Assembly (NCBI RefSeq): GCF_014204915.1
Contig: NZ_JACHMH010000001.1
Coordinates: forward strand, 7,031,501-7,095,500
Length of the DNA: 64,000 nt
DNA from: Crossiella cryophila
GTDB taxonomy: Bacteria; Actinomycetota; Actinomycetes; Mycobacteriales; Pseudonocardiaceae
Direction of reading: 5' to 3'
Positions 25,022 to 33,431 of this stretch are shown here, piece after piece; the first letter of the stretch is position 1; the number at the start of each line of letters is the position of its first letter. The notes under the pieces were generated by a model. That model saw only the letters and a list, made by a program, of their open reading frames with translations, was not told where the DNA came from and ran no database searches. Made by a program: the position numbers and the translations under genes.

Positions 25022-26201
25022 GCCGCTGGACAGTGATTTCCTGCAGGACCCGTACGCGGTGTACCGGCGGTTGCGGCAGCGCGGGCCGGTGCACCGGGTG
25101 GAGATCTGGGGCGGGGTGCCTGCCTGGCTGGTGACCCGGTACGCCGAGGCCAGGGAGTTGCTCGCCGATCCGCGGCTGGCCAAGGACCACCTGCGGGCCG
25201 AGCGGTTGTTCCCGCCGGGGTTCGCCGGTGGCGCGCGGTCGGGGTGGAACGCGAACATGCTGCACACCGATCCGCCCGACCACACCCGGCTGCGCAGGCT
25301 GGTGAACAAGGCGTTCGCGGCCAGGGCGGTGCAGCACCTGCGGCCGCGGATCGAGCAGGTCACCGACGAACTCCTGGACACCCTGGACCCCACCGGTCCG
25401 GTCGATCTGATCCAGTCCTTCGCGCTGCCGCTGCCGATCCGGATCATCGGGCTGCTGCTGGGCGTGCCGGAAAGTGATCATGAGCGGTTCACCGAGTGGA
25501 GCGAGCCGTTCATCGACTCCAGGGCCTCGTTCCGGCGGGGTTCGGCCGAGCGGGAGCTGGCCGAGTACCTGCCCCGGCTGCTGGCCGCAAAGCGGGCGAA
25601 CCCGGAGCCGGACCTGCTCTCCGAACTGGCCGCCGCCTCCGCCGACGGCGACCGGCTGACCGAGGCCGAGTTGCTGACCATGACCTTCCTGCTGATCCTG
25701 GCCGGCTACGAGACCACGGTGAACCTGATCGGCAACGGCGCGCACGCCCTGCTGACCAACCCGGCCAGACTCGCCGAACTCCAGGCCAGGCCGGAGCTGC
25801 TGCCCGCGGCGGTGGAGGAGTTCCTGCGGATCGCCAGCCCGGTCAACATCGCCACCACCCGGTTCACCACCGAACCGGTGCGGATCGGCGAAGTGGAGAT
25901 CCCGGCCGGGGAGTTCGTGCTGATCGGGCTGCTCGCGGCCAACCACGACGAGGTCCAGTTCACCGGCCCGGACGAGCTGGACTTCACCCGCGCGGTCAAC
26001 GCGCACCTGGCCTTCGGGCACGGCATCCACTACTGCGTAGGCGCCCCGCTGGCCCGGCTGGAGGGTGAAGTCGCGCTCGGGCGGTTGCTGGCCCGGTTCC
26101 CGGGGATCGCTTTGGATGCGGACGCGCCCACCCCGGGACGGCGGCAGAGCACGTTGATGCACGGGCTGACCGCGTTGCCGGTGCGGCTGACGGCGGCGTA
26201 A
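25005..26201 (+). CDS. Cytochrome P450
   Basis: A 398-residue P450 with all landmarks: I-helix AGYETT (233-238), K-helix ExxR EFLR (272-275) and the haem loop FGHGIHYCVG with Cys344 as thiolate ligand. Length and motifs are typical of soluble actinobacterial class I P450s of the CYP105/107 type, which need a separate ferredoxin and reductase; none is nearby. The ATG lies inside the 3' end of the beta-propeller gene. It probably hydroxylates a small molecule; the substrate is unknown. Confidence 0.93.
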   Translation: MTPQVEPLDSDFLQDPYAVYRRLRQRGPVHRVEIWGGVPAWLVTRYAEARELLADPRLAKDHLRAERLFPPGFAGGARSGWNANMLHTDPPDHTRLRRLVNKAFAARAVQHLRPRIEQVTDELLDTLDPTGPVDLIQSFALPLPIRIIGLLLGVPESDHERFTEWSEPFIDSRASFRRGSAERELAEYLPRLLAAKRANPEPDLLSELAAASADGDRLTEAELLTMTFLLILAGYETTVNLIGNGAHALLTNPARLAELQARPELLPAAVEEFLRIASPVNIATTRFTTEPVRIGEVEIPAGEFVLIGLLAANHDEVQFTGPDELDFTRAVNAHLAFGHGIHYCVGAPLARLEGEVALGRLLARFPGIALDADAPTPGRRQSTLMHGLTALPVRLTAA

Positions 26202-26364
26202 GTCGGCGGTTAGGCCGGGTAAAGGGCTGGCTCTGGCGCGGGCGAGTACAACGTTGCATAGTGACGGGCGGGAGATCTGGGGGACTCCACGGGGGACGAC
26301 CTTTCGCGCCCTGCGGCGCCGGCATCTCCGCTCGCCTGTCGTCAGCATCGAGGAGATCATCCGC

Positions 26365-27360
26365 ATGCGCAGCACCTCCCTGTCCCGGCGCGCGCTCATC
26401 GCCTTCGCCGCGGCCACCGTCGTGACCAGCCTGCTCGCCCCCACCGCCGCCGCCGGTGCGGAGTGCACCTGGCAGGTCGAGAAGCTGCCCGTGCAAGACG
26501 GCATGGACTGGAGCAACCTCCGGCTCACCGGGGTGGACGCCCAGGGCAACGTCTCCGGCTTCTTCAGTCCGGAGCGCAAGAACCACACCCTGGTCCGCTG
26601 GACCGCCGACGGTATGGAGATCGTGCCGCGGCCCGAAGGCGTCGACGCCTTCGTCACCATCGCCGGGAACGCCTCCGGTGTGGTGATCGGCCGCGTGTAC
26701 CGCCCCGGCGCCCCCACCGGCTCGATGACGCACACGCCCGGCGCCGGCTATCGGGAACTGCCGGACCCGGCCGGGTACGAGGTGCTGAGCGTGCTGGACA
26801 TCAACGACCGGGGCGATGTGCTCGGCAAAGCGCAGCTGCCGGGCTCGCCGCTACAGCAGGCCGCCGTGGTGTGGCCTGCCGACGGCGGTGCTCCCCGGGT
26901 CATCGCCCCGGCCGAGGTGCGGTACCCGGAACCGGTGGCCATCGGCGAGGACGGCACCGTGCTGCTCGACTCCCACGACACGGCGTGGCTGTGGCGCGAC
27001 GGCGTGCTCACCAAGCTGCCCGACCAGGGATCCTCGGTCGACCCGCGCGCGCTGACCAGGGACGGAGTGATCTTCCGCAGCCCCTACTCGCCGCGCGCCT
27101 CCTGGCTCTGGCGGGAGGCGACCGGGGCGCTGGAGAGGTTCTCGGTGGACGGTGCGGTCGAAGCGGTCAACACGGACGGGCTGGCCGCCGGGGTGCTCGA
27201 CGACGGCAACTACACCGCCGCCGTATGGCAGGGCACCCGGTTCCTGGCCAAGCTCCCGCTGCTGCCCGGCAGCTACGAGAGCCGGCTGGGCGCGGTCGGC
27301 GCCGGTGGCGTGGTCGCCGGGACCTCCGGGCCGCAGCCGGTCCGCTGGGCCTGCCGCTGA
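26365..27360 (+). CDS. Secreted protein with HAF-like repeats
   Basis: A 331-residue protein with a twin-arginine-like or Sec signal (SRRALIAFAAATVVTSLLAPTAAAG, cleavage near residue 31). About six repeats of the type INDRGDVLGKA, VDAQGNVSGFF and NTDGLAAGVLDDG resemble HAF-type extracellular repeats that form a beta-propeller. A single Cys pair (CTWQVEK near the N-terminus and terminal ACR) could form a disulfide. The ATG at 26365 has GAGGAG nine bases upstream. Function unknown. Confidence 0.65.
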   Translation: MRSTSLSRRALIAFAAATVVTSLLAPTAAAGAECTWQVEKLPVQDGMDWSNLRLTGVDAQGNVSGFFSPERKNHTLVRWTADGMEIVPRPEGVDAFVTIAGNASGVVIGRVYRPGAPTGSMTHTPGAGYRELPDPAGYEVLSVLDINDRGDVLGKAQLPGSPLQQAAVVWPADGGAPRVIAPAEVRYPEPVAIGEDGTVLLDSHDTAWLWRDGVLTKLPDQGSSVDPRALTRDGVIFRSPYSPRASWLWREATGALERFSVDGAVEAVNTDGLAAGVLDDGNYTAAVWQGTRFLAKLPLLPGSYESRLGAVGAGGVVAGTSGPQPVRWACR

Positions 27361-27513
27361 ACATCGCGGAGGGCGCGTAAACAAACTCGGCGTGACGTGT
27401 GTTGCGGACCCCTGGACGCGCTAACTGTTACATGCTGTAATTCCGGCCTGTCGGGGGTCTCGCACAGTCGTGCCGAGGCGAGTTGCTGTCACTGAGCCGT
27501 GGGGTTTCTTCTC

Positions 27514-27993
27514 GTGCGCCTTCGTTCTGTCCTGTCCGCGTCCCTGGTCGGCGTGTTCGCCGTGCTGACCTCCGGCCTGCCGGTCGCCGCCGCCGCTGAT
27601 GAACCGCCGCCCCTGGAGGAGGAGTACGACTACCCCGGGGCGGACAAGATCTACCAGGAGAAGGGCATCCGGCTGAAGAAGGGCGACGGGAAGATCACCC
27701 TGACCGACTGCCCGCGTACCGGTGTCGAGGGTGTGCTGGCCGTGCAGCGGCGCACCGACGGATCGCCCAACCAGGCCGGTCAGTACTGCTTCAAGCTGAC
27801 CGGGAACTCCGGGTTCATCACCATGGAGCTGCCCAAGGCCTACTTCGCCAAGGGCCTGTTCACCACCGATGTCGTGCTGCGCACCGCGACCGAGACCAAG
27901 ACCGTGCGGCTCAACGCCCAGGACTGGACCCCGATCGGCGAGGGCACCGGCGGGCCGGACGCGACCCTGCTCGAGTTCCGGGTGACGGCATGA
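27514..27993 (+). CDS. Small secreted protein preceding the polymorphic toxin
   Basis: About 159 residues with a Sec signal (RLRSVLSASLVGVFAVLTSGLPVAAAA), then an acidic EEEYDYPGAD segment and a beta-rich domain with a Cys pair (TDCPRT, QYCFKLTG). Its stop overlaps the start of the toxin gene (ATGA), so the two are made together. I do not recognise the family; it may help the toxin fold or cross the wall. The start is GTG 27514; GTG 27499 is possible. A small inverted repeat TTACA-TGC-TGTAA lies upstream at 27428. Confidence 0.6.
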   Translation: MRLRSVLSASLVGVFAVLTSGLPVAAAADEPPPLEEEYDYPGADKIYQEKGIRLKKGDGKITLTDCPRTGVEGVLAVQRRTDGSPNQAGQYCFKLTGNSGFITMELPKAYFAKGLFTTDVVLRTATETKTVRLNAQDWTPIGEGTGGPDATLLEFRVTA

Positions 27994-30900
27994 GGATCGC
28001 GTCCAGGCTGACCGCGGCCGCGCTGGCGGTCGCGGTGCTCACCGGGGTGGCGGGCGCGCCACTGGCGCCCGAGGCCGCCGCCGCGGCGCCGTTGCCGCCC
28101 ACCGACCGGGCCAAGGCGTTGCAGTTCCTGCGTACCGGCGGGCCGGGCACGGCCAGGGCGGCCGAGGCCGCGTTGCTCGGTTCCGAGGCCGATGTCCGGG
28201 CCTTCCTCAGCACCGGGCAACCGGCCGCGACCGAGGAGGACGACCGGGTCCGGCTGGCCAAGCTGCTGGCCGCGAGCGGACGCGGTGTCCGCGAGGCGGG
28301 CAGCCGGGCCATGGGCGAGGGCATCACCAAGGTCAGGGAGTTCCTGGCCGGTGGCTGGGTGGCGCCCTCGCGGGAGGACCAGCGGGTCCGGATCGGCCAG
28401 CTGATGGCCGTCGGCGGGCGGGCGGTCAACGAGGCCGGGCAGCGGGCGCTGGCCGGTGACGACGCCGCCAGGCAGACCTTCCTGGCCACCGGGGTGCAGC
28501 GGGCCCAGGAGGAGGACGACCGGGTCAAGCTCGCCCAGATCATGGCCGCGGGCGGGCCGGAGGTGAAACGGACCGCGCAGGTCGCCATGGGCGGCGGGCT
28601 GCCGGAGATCCGGGACTACCTGGCCGTCGGCCAGCACATCGCGCGGGAACGCGATCAGGAGGCGCTGACCCTCACCCAGCTGGTGGCCGCGGCCAAGGAG
28701 GCGGGCGCGCTCGCGACCGCCGAGACCGAACTGGCCACCGAGGCATCCGATCAGGCGGTGCAGGCCGCCGAACTGGCCAAGGCCGCGGCCGAACTGGCGG
28801 CGAAGGAAACCGCTGCCGCCAAGGACTCCGCGACCGCGGCGTCCAACGCGGCGGGCCGGGCGGCGGACGCGGCCGGGCGGGCCGCGGTGGCCGCACGGAC
28901 CGCGATCGGCGCCGCCGCCACCGCCAACCAGGCGGCCAGGGTGGCGGCCAATGCGGCCGCCCGCGCGGCGAGTGCGGCGGTACTGGCCAGCCAGGCCGCC
29001 TCGCGCGCCTACCAGGCTGCGGCCAACGCGGCCACCGACAGCGCCTCGGCGGGCCTGGCCCGCAAGGCGGCCGAGGACGCGGCCAAGGTCGCCCTCGAAG
29101 TGGACGCCGCGGTGGTCGCGGCGGACGCGGCAGGCCGGGCGGCGACCGCCTCAGGTCAGGCAGCGGCGGCGGCTGGCGGGGCTTCGGCCAACGCCGAACT
29201 GGCCGCGGCGGCCGCCGAGCAGGCGGCCGGACAGTCCAATGTGGCCGGTGCGGAGGCGGAGCGGGCCAGGCGGGCCGCGGCCACCGCGCGGGCGGCGGCG
29301 GGTGCGGCCAAGCGGGCCGCCAACGACGCCTCGACGCTGGCCTCGGATGCGGCGAAGGCGGCGTTCGCGGCCAAGGCGCACGCCGAGGACGCCGCGAGGC
29401 ACGCCAGGGCGGCGGCCGCGGCGGCGGCCGATGCGGCCGAGCACGCCGGGGAGGCGGCCAACGCGGCCAGGAAGTCCAGCGAGCACGCGGGCAACGCGGT
29501 CAAGGCGGCCGAGACCGCGGCCAAGGCGGCCCAGTCCGCCGCGGACGTGGAGAAGACCGCGCGGGATGCCGAGCAGAACCGGCTCACCGCGGAGACCGAG
29601 GCCAAGAAGGCCGACGCCCGGCTGGCCAAGGAGGCCTGGCTCAACCGCAAGGAGTCCGAGGACTGGGCCAGCGTCGAGGGTAAGCGGACCGAGGCCGAGA
29701 CCAAGCGCCTGCTGGCCGAGGCTTCGGCGCCCGGTGTCGAGCTGGCCGTGGTCGCGGCCAAGGGCCGACAGGCCGCCGCACACCTGACCCGCTCCGGTGG
29801 CGCCTGGACCAGGGCGTTCGCCTACAGCGCGCTGGGTGGCACCGAGTACGAGGTGCGCGAGTTCGTCACCAGGCAGCGCCAGCTGGCCGGTGAGCTGGAT
29901 GACCGGTCCAGGGTCGAGTACCTCGCGATGAACGCGCCGAGGACCGCGCAGCGCACGGCCGCGGCCACCGCGCTGGGTGGCGATCACGTCGCGGTGCTGG
30001 ACTTCGAGCGCACCAGGGCCTACCCGGGCAAGGAGGACGACGACCGGGTCGCGATCGGCGTGCTCATGCACAACGGCGGCTCGGCGATGAAGGACGCGGG
30101 CAACCGGGCGCTCAACGGCACCGACGCCGACCGCACCGAGTTCCTGTCGCGCGGTCAGCACGTCGCCGCCGAGCAGGACAACCGGATCCGGGTCGCCCAG
30201 CTGATGACCGCGGGCAAGGCGGAGGTCAAGGCGGCCGGTGCGATCGCACTGGAGGGCCCGCCGAGCATGCTGGTGGACTTCCTCCAGGTCGAGCACCTGC
30301 GGGCACAGCGCCGGGACCAGGACACCACCGCGCACGAGGCGCGGGTCAAGGGTTACGTCGCCGACGCGGCCCGGTTCGCCGCCACCGCCCAGGCCGACGC
30401 GGCCGAGGCGCAGCGGGTGGCCGCGGTGGCCAACAAGGCCGCGGAGGCGGCCGATGAGTACAAGCGCCAGGCCGCGGCGTCCGCGGCGCAGGCGCAGGGG
30501 CACGCCGACGACGCGGCGAAGTCCGCGCGGGACGCGGAGGCATCGGCGGCGCAGGCCGCGCAGTCGGCCAGGCAGGCCAGGGAGGCGGCGGCTTCGGCGC
30601 AGCGGGCCTCCTGGGCGGCGGACAGTTCGGCCGCTGCCGCCTCCACCTCGGCCGCGGCGGCCAAGGCATCGGCCGCTTCGGCCGCGGATTCGGCGGCCAG
30701 GGCACGGGCTTCGGCCGAGGAGGCCAACGAGCACGCCTCGGCCGCGGCCAAGGCGGCCAGCGACGCGCTGGACGCCGCGCTGGCCAAGGAGAAGGCGGCC
30801 AGCGGCAGCGGGATCAACGCCGATGAGGACGGGACGGACATCGGTCCGCCGCCGAGTCCGCATCAGGAGAAGTCCGACGCGATCACCGAGTTCCTGGCCG

Positions 30901-31508
30901 CGCACTGCACCGAGCACACCATCGAGTGCGCCCAGATCGACGGCAGGGCCAGGGACAAGGCGATGGTGGTCACCGTCGCCAAGGCCTGCCTGAAGAGCCC
31001 GCTGTGCCGGACCCGCGCGGACCTGGAGTGGCTGCTCAACACGCTGGCCACCAAGTACGAGCAGGAGATCAAGGAGGCTTTCGACAAGGGCCTGGACGCC
31101 GCGGAGGCGTTGAGCGACCTGGTCAACAAGAAGGTCTTCCGCGAGCTGAACGAGCGGGTCAGGGAGAACGCCCGCGACACGCCCCCGCTGGACGGCTGGC
31201 TGGACGCGCGGGCGCTGACCAAGGTGCCGGACCACTTCGGGCTGCCCGGCCCCAACAAGAAGGGTGTCGGACTCCGGTGGGTGGATGAGAAGAACCCCAA
31301 GGGCAACTTCATCCGCATCGACAAGGGCAACCCGAGCAGCGACTACCCGTCCCAGCGGGTCGACCACGTGCGCATCACCGACAATGGTCAACTCGTCAAC
31401 CGGAAGGGGGAGAAGCTGCCACCGGGGACGAAGGTCAGCAGCGATGGTCTGGGCACCCACATCCCGCTTGAGGAGTGGTTGCAGTGGAAGGAATGGAACA
31501 AGAAGTGA
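27990..31508 (+). CDS. Secreted ALF-repeat polymorphic toxin
   Basis: A 1172-residue protein. A Sec signal covers about residues 1-33. A first block of four to five ALF-type helical repeats (about 42-230) is followed by a very Ala-rich coiled coil (about 230-590), a second ALF block (about 595-780), a second Ala-rich coiled coil (790-945) and a linker. The repeat pattern is FLxxGxxxAxxEDDRVRxAxLMAxGG..vkeAgxxALxG. The tail, residues about 1080-1172, is a compact domain with GLRWVDEKNPKGNFIRIDKG, RVDHVRIT and HIPLEEWLQWKEWN. This layout of repeats plus a short variable C-terminus is that of a polymorphic toxin used against neighbours. The tail looks like a small nuclease, but I cannot assign a family. 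The probable immunity gene overlaps its end. Confidence 0.78.
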   Translation: MRIASRLTAAALAVAVLTGVAGAPLAPEAAAAAPLPPTDRAKALQFLRTGGPGTARAAEAALLGSEADVRAFLSTGQPAATEEDDRVRLAKLLAASGRGVREAGSRAMGEGITKVREFLAGGWVAPSREDQRVRIGQLMAVGGRAVNEAGQRALAGDDAARQTFLATGVQRAQEEDDRVKLAQIMAAGGPEVKRTAQVAMGGGLPEIRDYLAVGQHIARERDQEALTLTQLVAAAKEAGALATAETELATEASDQAVQAAELAKAAAELAAKETAAAKDSATAASNAAGRAADAAGRAAVAARTAIGAAATANQAARVAANAAARAASAAVLASQAASRAYQAAANAATDSASAGLARKAAEDAAKVALEVDAAVVAADAAGRAATASGQAAAAAGGASANAELAAAAAEQAAGQSNVAGAEAERARRAAATARAAAGAAKRAANDASTLASDAAKAAFAAKAHAEDAARHARAAAAAAADAAEHAGEAANAARKSSEHAGNAVKAAETAAKAAQSAADVEKTARDAEQNRLTAETEAKKADARLAKEAWLNRKESEDWASVEGKRTEAETKRLLAEASAPGVELAVVAAKGRQAAAHLTRSGGAWTRAFAYSALGGTEYEVREFVTRQRQLAGELDDRSRVEYLAMNAPRTAQRTAAATALGGDHVAVLDFERTRAYPGKEDDDRVAIGVLMHNGGSAMKDAGNRALNGTDADRTEFLSRGQHVAAEQDNRIRVAQLMTAGKAEVKAAGAIALEGPPSMLVDFLQVEHLRAQRRDQDTTAHEARVKGYVADAARFAATAQADAAEAQRVAAVANKAAEAADEYKRQAAASAAQAQGHADDAAKSARDAEASAAQAAQSARQAREAAASAQRASWAADSSAAAASTSAAAAKASAASAADSAARARASAEEANEHASAAAKAASDALDAALAKEKAASGSGINADEDGTDIGPPPSPHQEKSDAITEFLAAHCTEHTIECAQIDGRARDKAMVVTVAKACLKSPLCRTRADLEWLLNTLATKYEQEIKEAFDKGLDAAEALSDLVNKKVFRELNERVRENARDTPPLDGWLDARALTKVPDHFGLPGPNKKGVGLRWVDEKNPKGNFIRIDKGNPSSDYPSQRVDHVRITDNGQLVNRKGEKLPPGTKVSSDGLGTHIPLEEWLQWKEWNKK

Positions 31509-31888
31509 GGCAGGTCAGGTTCCCTGGGCTGCGGTTCCAGGTGCTGGCCGCGGTGCGGGCACTGGCCGATCGCGAGTACCAGGAACGGGTGTGGCTCGAC
31601 CTGAGCAACGTGGAAACGCTCGACGAGTGCGTGCACGTGCTCTTCGACGACACCGAGGTGCTGTCCGACCCGGCGTCCTCGGTCGGGGAGATCCTGCACG
31701 CCAACGAGGTCGAGCCGCTGCGGCAGGCCGGGCTGGTCTTCGACGCGCTGATCACCGACCTCGGTGACGTGCGCGACGAGGTCTACCTGGCCGATCCGCG
31801 CTGGCCCGGTGTGCTCGCCAAGGCCGAGGCGGCCTGGGCGGTCATGACGGCCAACGAGGCCGTGCTGCCGGTCGACCTTTCGGGCTGA
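31505..31888 (+). CDS. SCO4402-family protein, probable immunity to the upstream toxin
   Basis: A 127-residue acidic cytoplasmic protein: FPGLRFQVLAAVRALADREY, VWLD, then VHVLFDDTEVLSDP and YLADPRWPGVLAKAEAAWAVM. This order matches the SCO4402 family as I remember it. The GTG overlaps the toxin stop as GTGA; ATG 31493, four codons upstream, is an alternative start. Position directly behind a toxin gene, small size and acidity fit an immunity protein that binds the toxin domain. Neutralisation is inferred from context only. Confidence 0.68.
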   Translation: MRQVRFPGLRFQVLAAVRALADREYQERVWLDLSNVETLDECVHVLFDDTEVLSDPASSVGEILHANEVEPLRQAGLVFDALITDLGDVRDEVYLADPRWPGVLAKAEAAWAVMTANEAVLPVDLSG

Positions 31889-31892
31889 GCAT

Positions 31893-31926
31893 CGGGCGGT
31901 GGCGTGCTCCGGCGCGCCACCGCCCG
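31893..31926. terminator. Bidirectional terminator between convergent genes
   Basis: CGGGCGGTGGCG, a 10-base loop, CGCCACCGCCCG: a perfect 12-bp stem. It lies 4 bases after the immunity gene stop and 8 bases beyond the stop of the convergent peptidase gene. Confidence 0.68.
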
Positions 31927-31934
31927 TTCGCCGC

Positions 31935-33374
31935 TCAGCTCGGCGCGGCCGGGCAGCTCGCGGTCGGTGTGACCTGGTCGAGCAGGTACCGCTCGACCCC
32001 GGCCCGGACGCAGTCGGTGCGTGGATAGGCGGTGTGGCCCTGGCCTTCGTAGGTGAAGAGCACGGTCCGGTGCGGGGCCTGCCGGTGCAGTCCGACCGCC
32101 CAGGAGTAGCCGGTGGCGGGATCGTGTTCGGGGTTCACCAGCAGGATCGGGTCGCCGGGGGCGAGCTGGAGCGGGGCCGGTGGGTTGTTGGCCTTGGCGG
32201 GCCAGCCAATACAGCTCAGCGCGGCCTCCTGGGCCTCCGGGGAGTAGCGCAGGTGTGGGGCGGCCTGGCGCTGCGCGGTGACCAGACGCTGCCACTCAGC
32301 GAAGTTCGCGACCCTGGGCAGCCAGTCCTGGCAGAACACCGAGGGTCGCGGGTGTGCGCGCAGGGACTGCCTGGACTCCGCCGCTGCCACGGGATCGGCG
32401 GGGGTGCCGGGGCGCAGGGTGGCCAGCCAGCCGGCGAAGCGGGTCCACTCCACCCGGATGAAGGCCGCGTAGGCCTGGTTGATCAGGTAGTCCGGGGTGA
32501 CGCCGGTGACGCCGTCGGACTCCACCAGCCTGCCCGCGTCGGCGGTGGTGATCAGCTCGGACCAGCGCGGCAGCACCGGGCGGCCGTGCAGGGCGCAGCG
32601 GGTATCCCGTTCGCACCACCGGGCGAACTCGGTCAGCGAGTCCTCGCCGTTGGCCGCGGCGGTGGTCAGGAAACGGGGCAGCGTAAGGCTGTGGTCCATG
32701 TTGCCGTCCAGGACCATGGCGCGGACCCGGTCGGGGTGGTGTTGCGCGTACTGGGCGCCGATCAGGGTGCCGTAGGAGGCGCCGAAGTAGTTGAGCCTGC
32801 GCTCCCCCAGTGCCGCGCGCAGGGCGTCCATGTCCCGCACCACGCTGAGCGTGTCGGCATGGTCGGCGATCGGCCCGGAGTGCCGGCGGCAGTCGGCCCG
32901 CAGGCGCTGGTTGTACGCGGCCAGCTGCTCGAACTCGGCCTGGTCGCGGGGTGCGTTCCGGGGTTCCTGGGCGAGGATCTCGTCCGAGCATTGGATCGGC
33001 TTGCTGCCCGCGACGCCGCGTGGGTCGAAGCCGATGATGTCGAAGCGGGCCAGCACATCCGGACCGAACAACCGGTTGGATCCGAGGGCGAGACTGACCC
33101 CGGAAGCACCTGGGCCACCGGGGTTGACCAGCAGCACGCCGATCCGGCGGGCCGGGTCGGTGGCGCGGCGGCGGGCCACGGCCAGCGGGAAGGTCTCCCC
33201 GCCGCGGGTCACCGGCAGGGTCAGGGTCGCGCAGTCGGCGGTGCGATCCCGTTCGCAGGGCTGCCAGCCAAGAACATTCGTGGCGCCCGCCGGGACCGCC
33301 GGTGTCAGTGCGGCGGCTAGGGTGAACACCAGGGCGGTGGACCGGAATCGCCTGCGGCTGCGAGGTGATCTCAT
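31935..33374 (-). CDS. Secreted alpha/beta-hydrolase, tripeptidyl aminopeptidase-like (S33)
   Basis: A 479-residue protein with an Arg-rich Sec signal (to about residue 31, VPAGA). The oxyanion segment is VLLVNPGGPGASG, the nucleophile elbow FGASYGTLIGAQYA with catalytic Ser, the acid region VNPEHDPATGY and the catalytic His QGHTAY. This matches SlpD/SlpE-type and Streptomyces tripeptidyl aminopeptidases, which trim peptides in the medium. The C-terminal TAP-like domain contains Cys residues (CIGWPAK, DCVRAG). The ATG at 33374 lies 57 bases from the divergent AlkZ-like gene. Confidence 0.88.
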   Translation of the reverse strand: MRSPRSRRRFRSTALVFTLAAALTPAVPAGATNVLGWQPCERDRTADCATLTLPVTRGGETFPLAVARRRATDPARRIGVLLVNPGGPGASGVSLALGSNRLFGPDVLARFDIIGFDPRGVAGSKPIQCSDEILAQEPRNAPRDQAEFEQLAAYNQRLRADCRRHSGPIADHADTLSVVRDMDALRAALGERRLNYFGASYGTLIGAQYAQHHPDRVRAMVLDGNMDHSLTLPRFLTTAAANGEDSLTEFARWCERDTRCALHGRPVLPRWSELITTADAGRLVESDGVTGVTPDYLINQAYAAFIRVEWTRFAGWLATLRPGTPADPVAAAESRQSLRAHPRPSVFCQDWLPRVANFAEWQRLVTAQRQAAPHLRYSPEAQEAALSCIGWPAKANNPPAPLQLAPGDPILLVNPEHDPATGYSWAVGLHRQAPHRTVLFTYEGQGHTAYPRTDCVRAGVERYLLDQVTPTASCPAAPS

Positions 33375-33431
33375 GGTTCTCCATTGTGGACTCGGTGGGT
33401 CCGGACACGGTGCACGCCACGGCGGTGCCCG

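Noticed and set aside
22604-25447. A 947-codon minus-strand frame opposite the beta-propeller and P450 genes
   Set aside because: Its repeats mirror the propeller repeats on the other strand; no known motif or ribosome site.
15187-26201. A natural-product cluster formed by AfsR, glycosyltransferase and P450 genes
   Set aside because: No polyketide, peptide, terpene or other core synthase is present between them and the genes lie in separate, opposed transcripts.
27428-27440. TTACA-TGC-TGTAA as an operator for the toxin operon
   Set aside because: Only five-base arms; too short to support without a known regulator.
28670-30800. Alanine-rich repeats of the toxin gene read as a mobile or satellite repeat
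   Set aside because: The repetition follows the coiled-coil coding pattern (GCG/GCC codons) and is confined to the reading frame.
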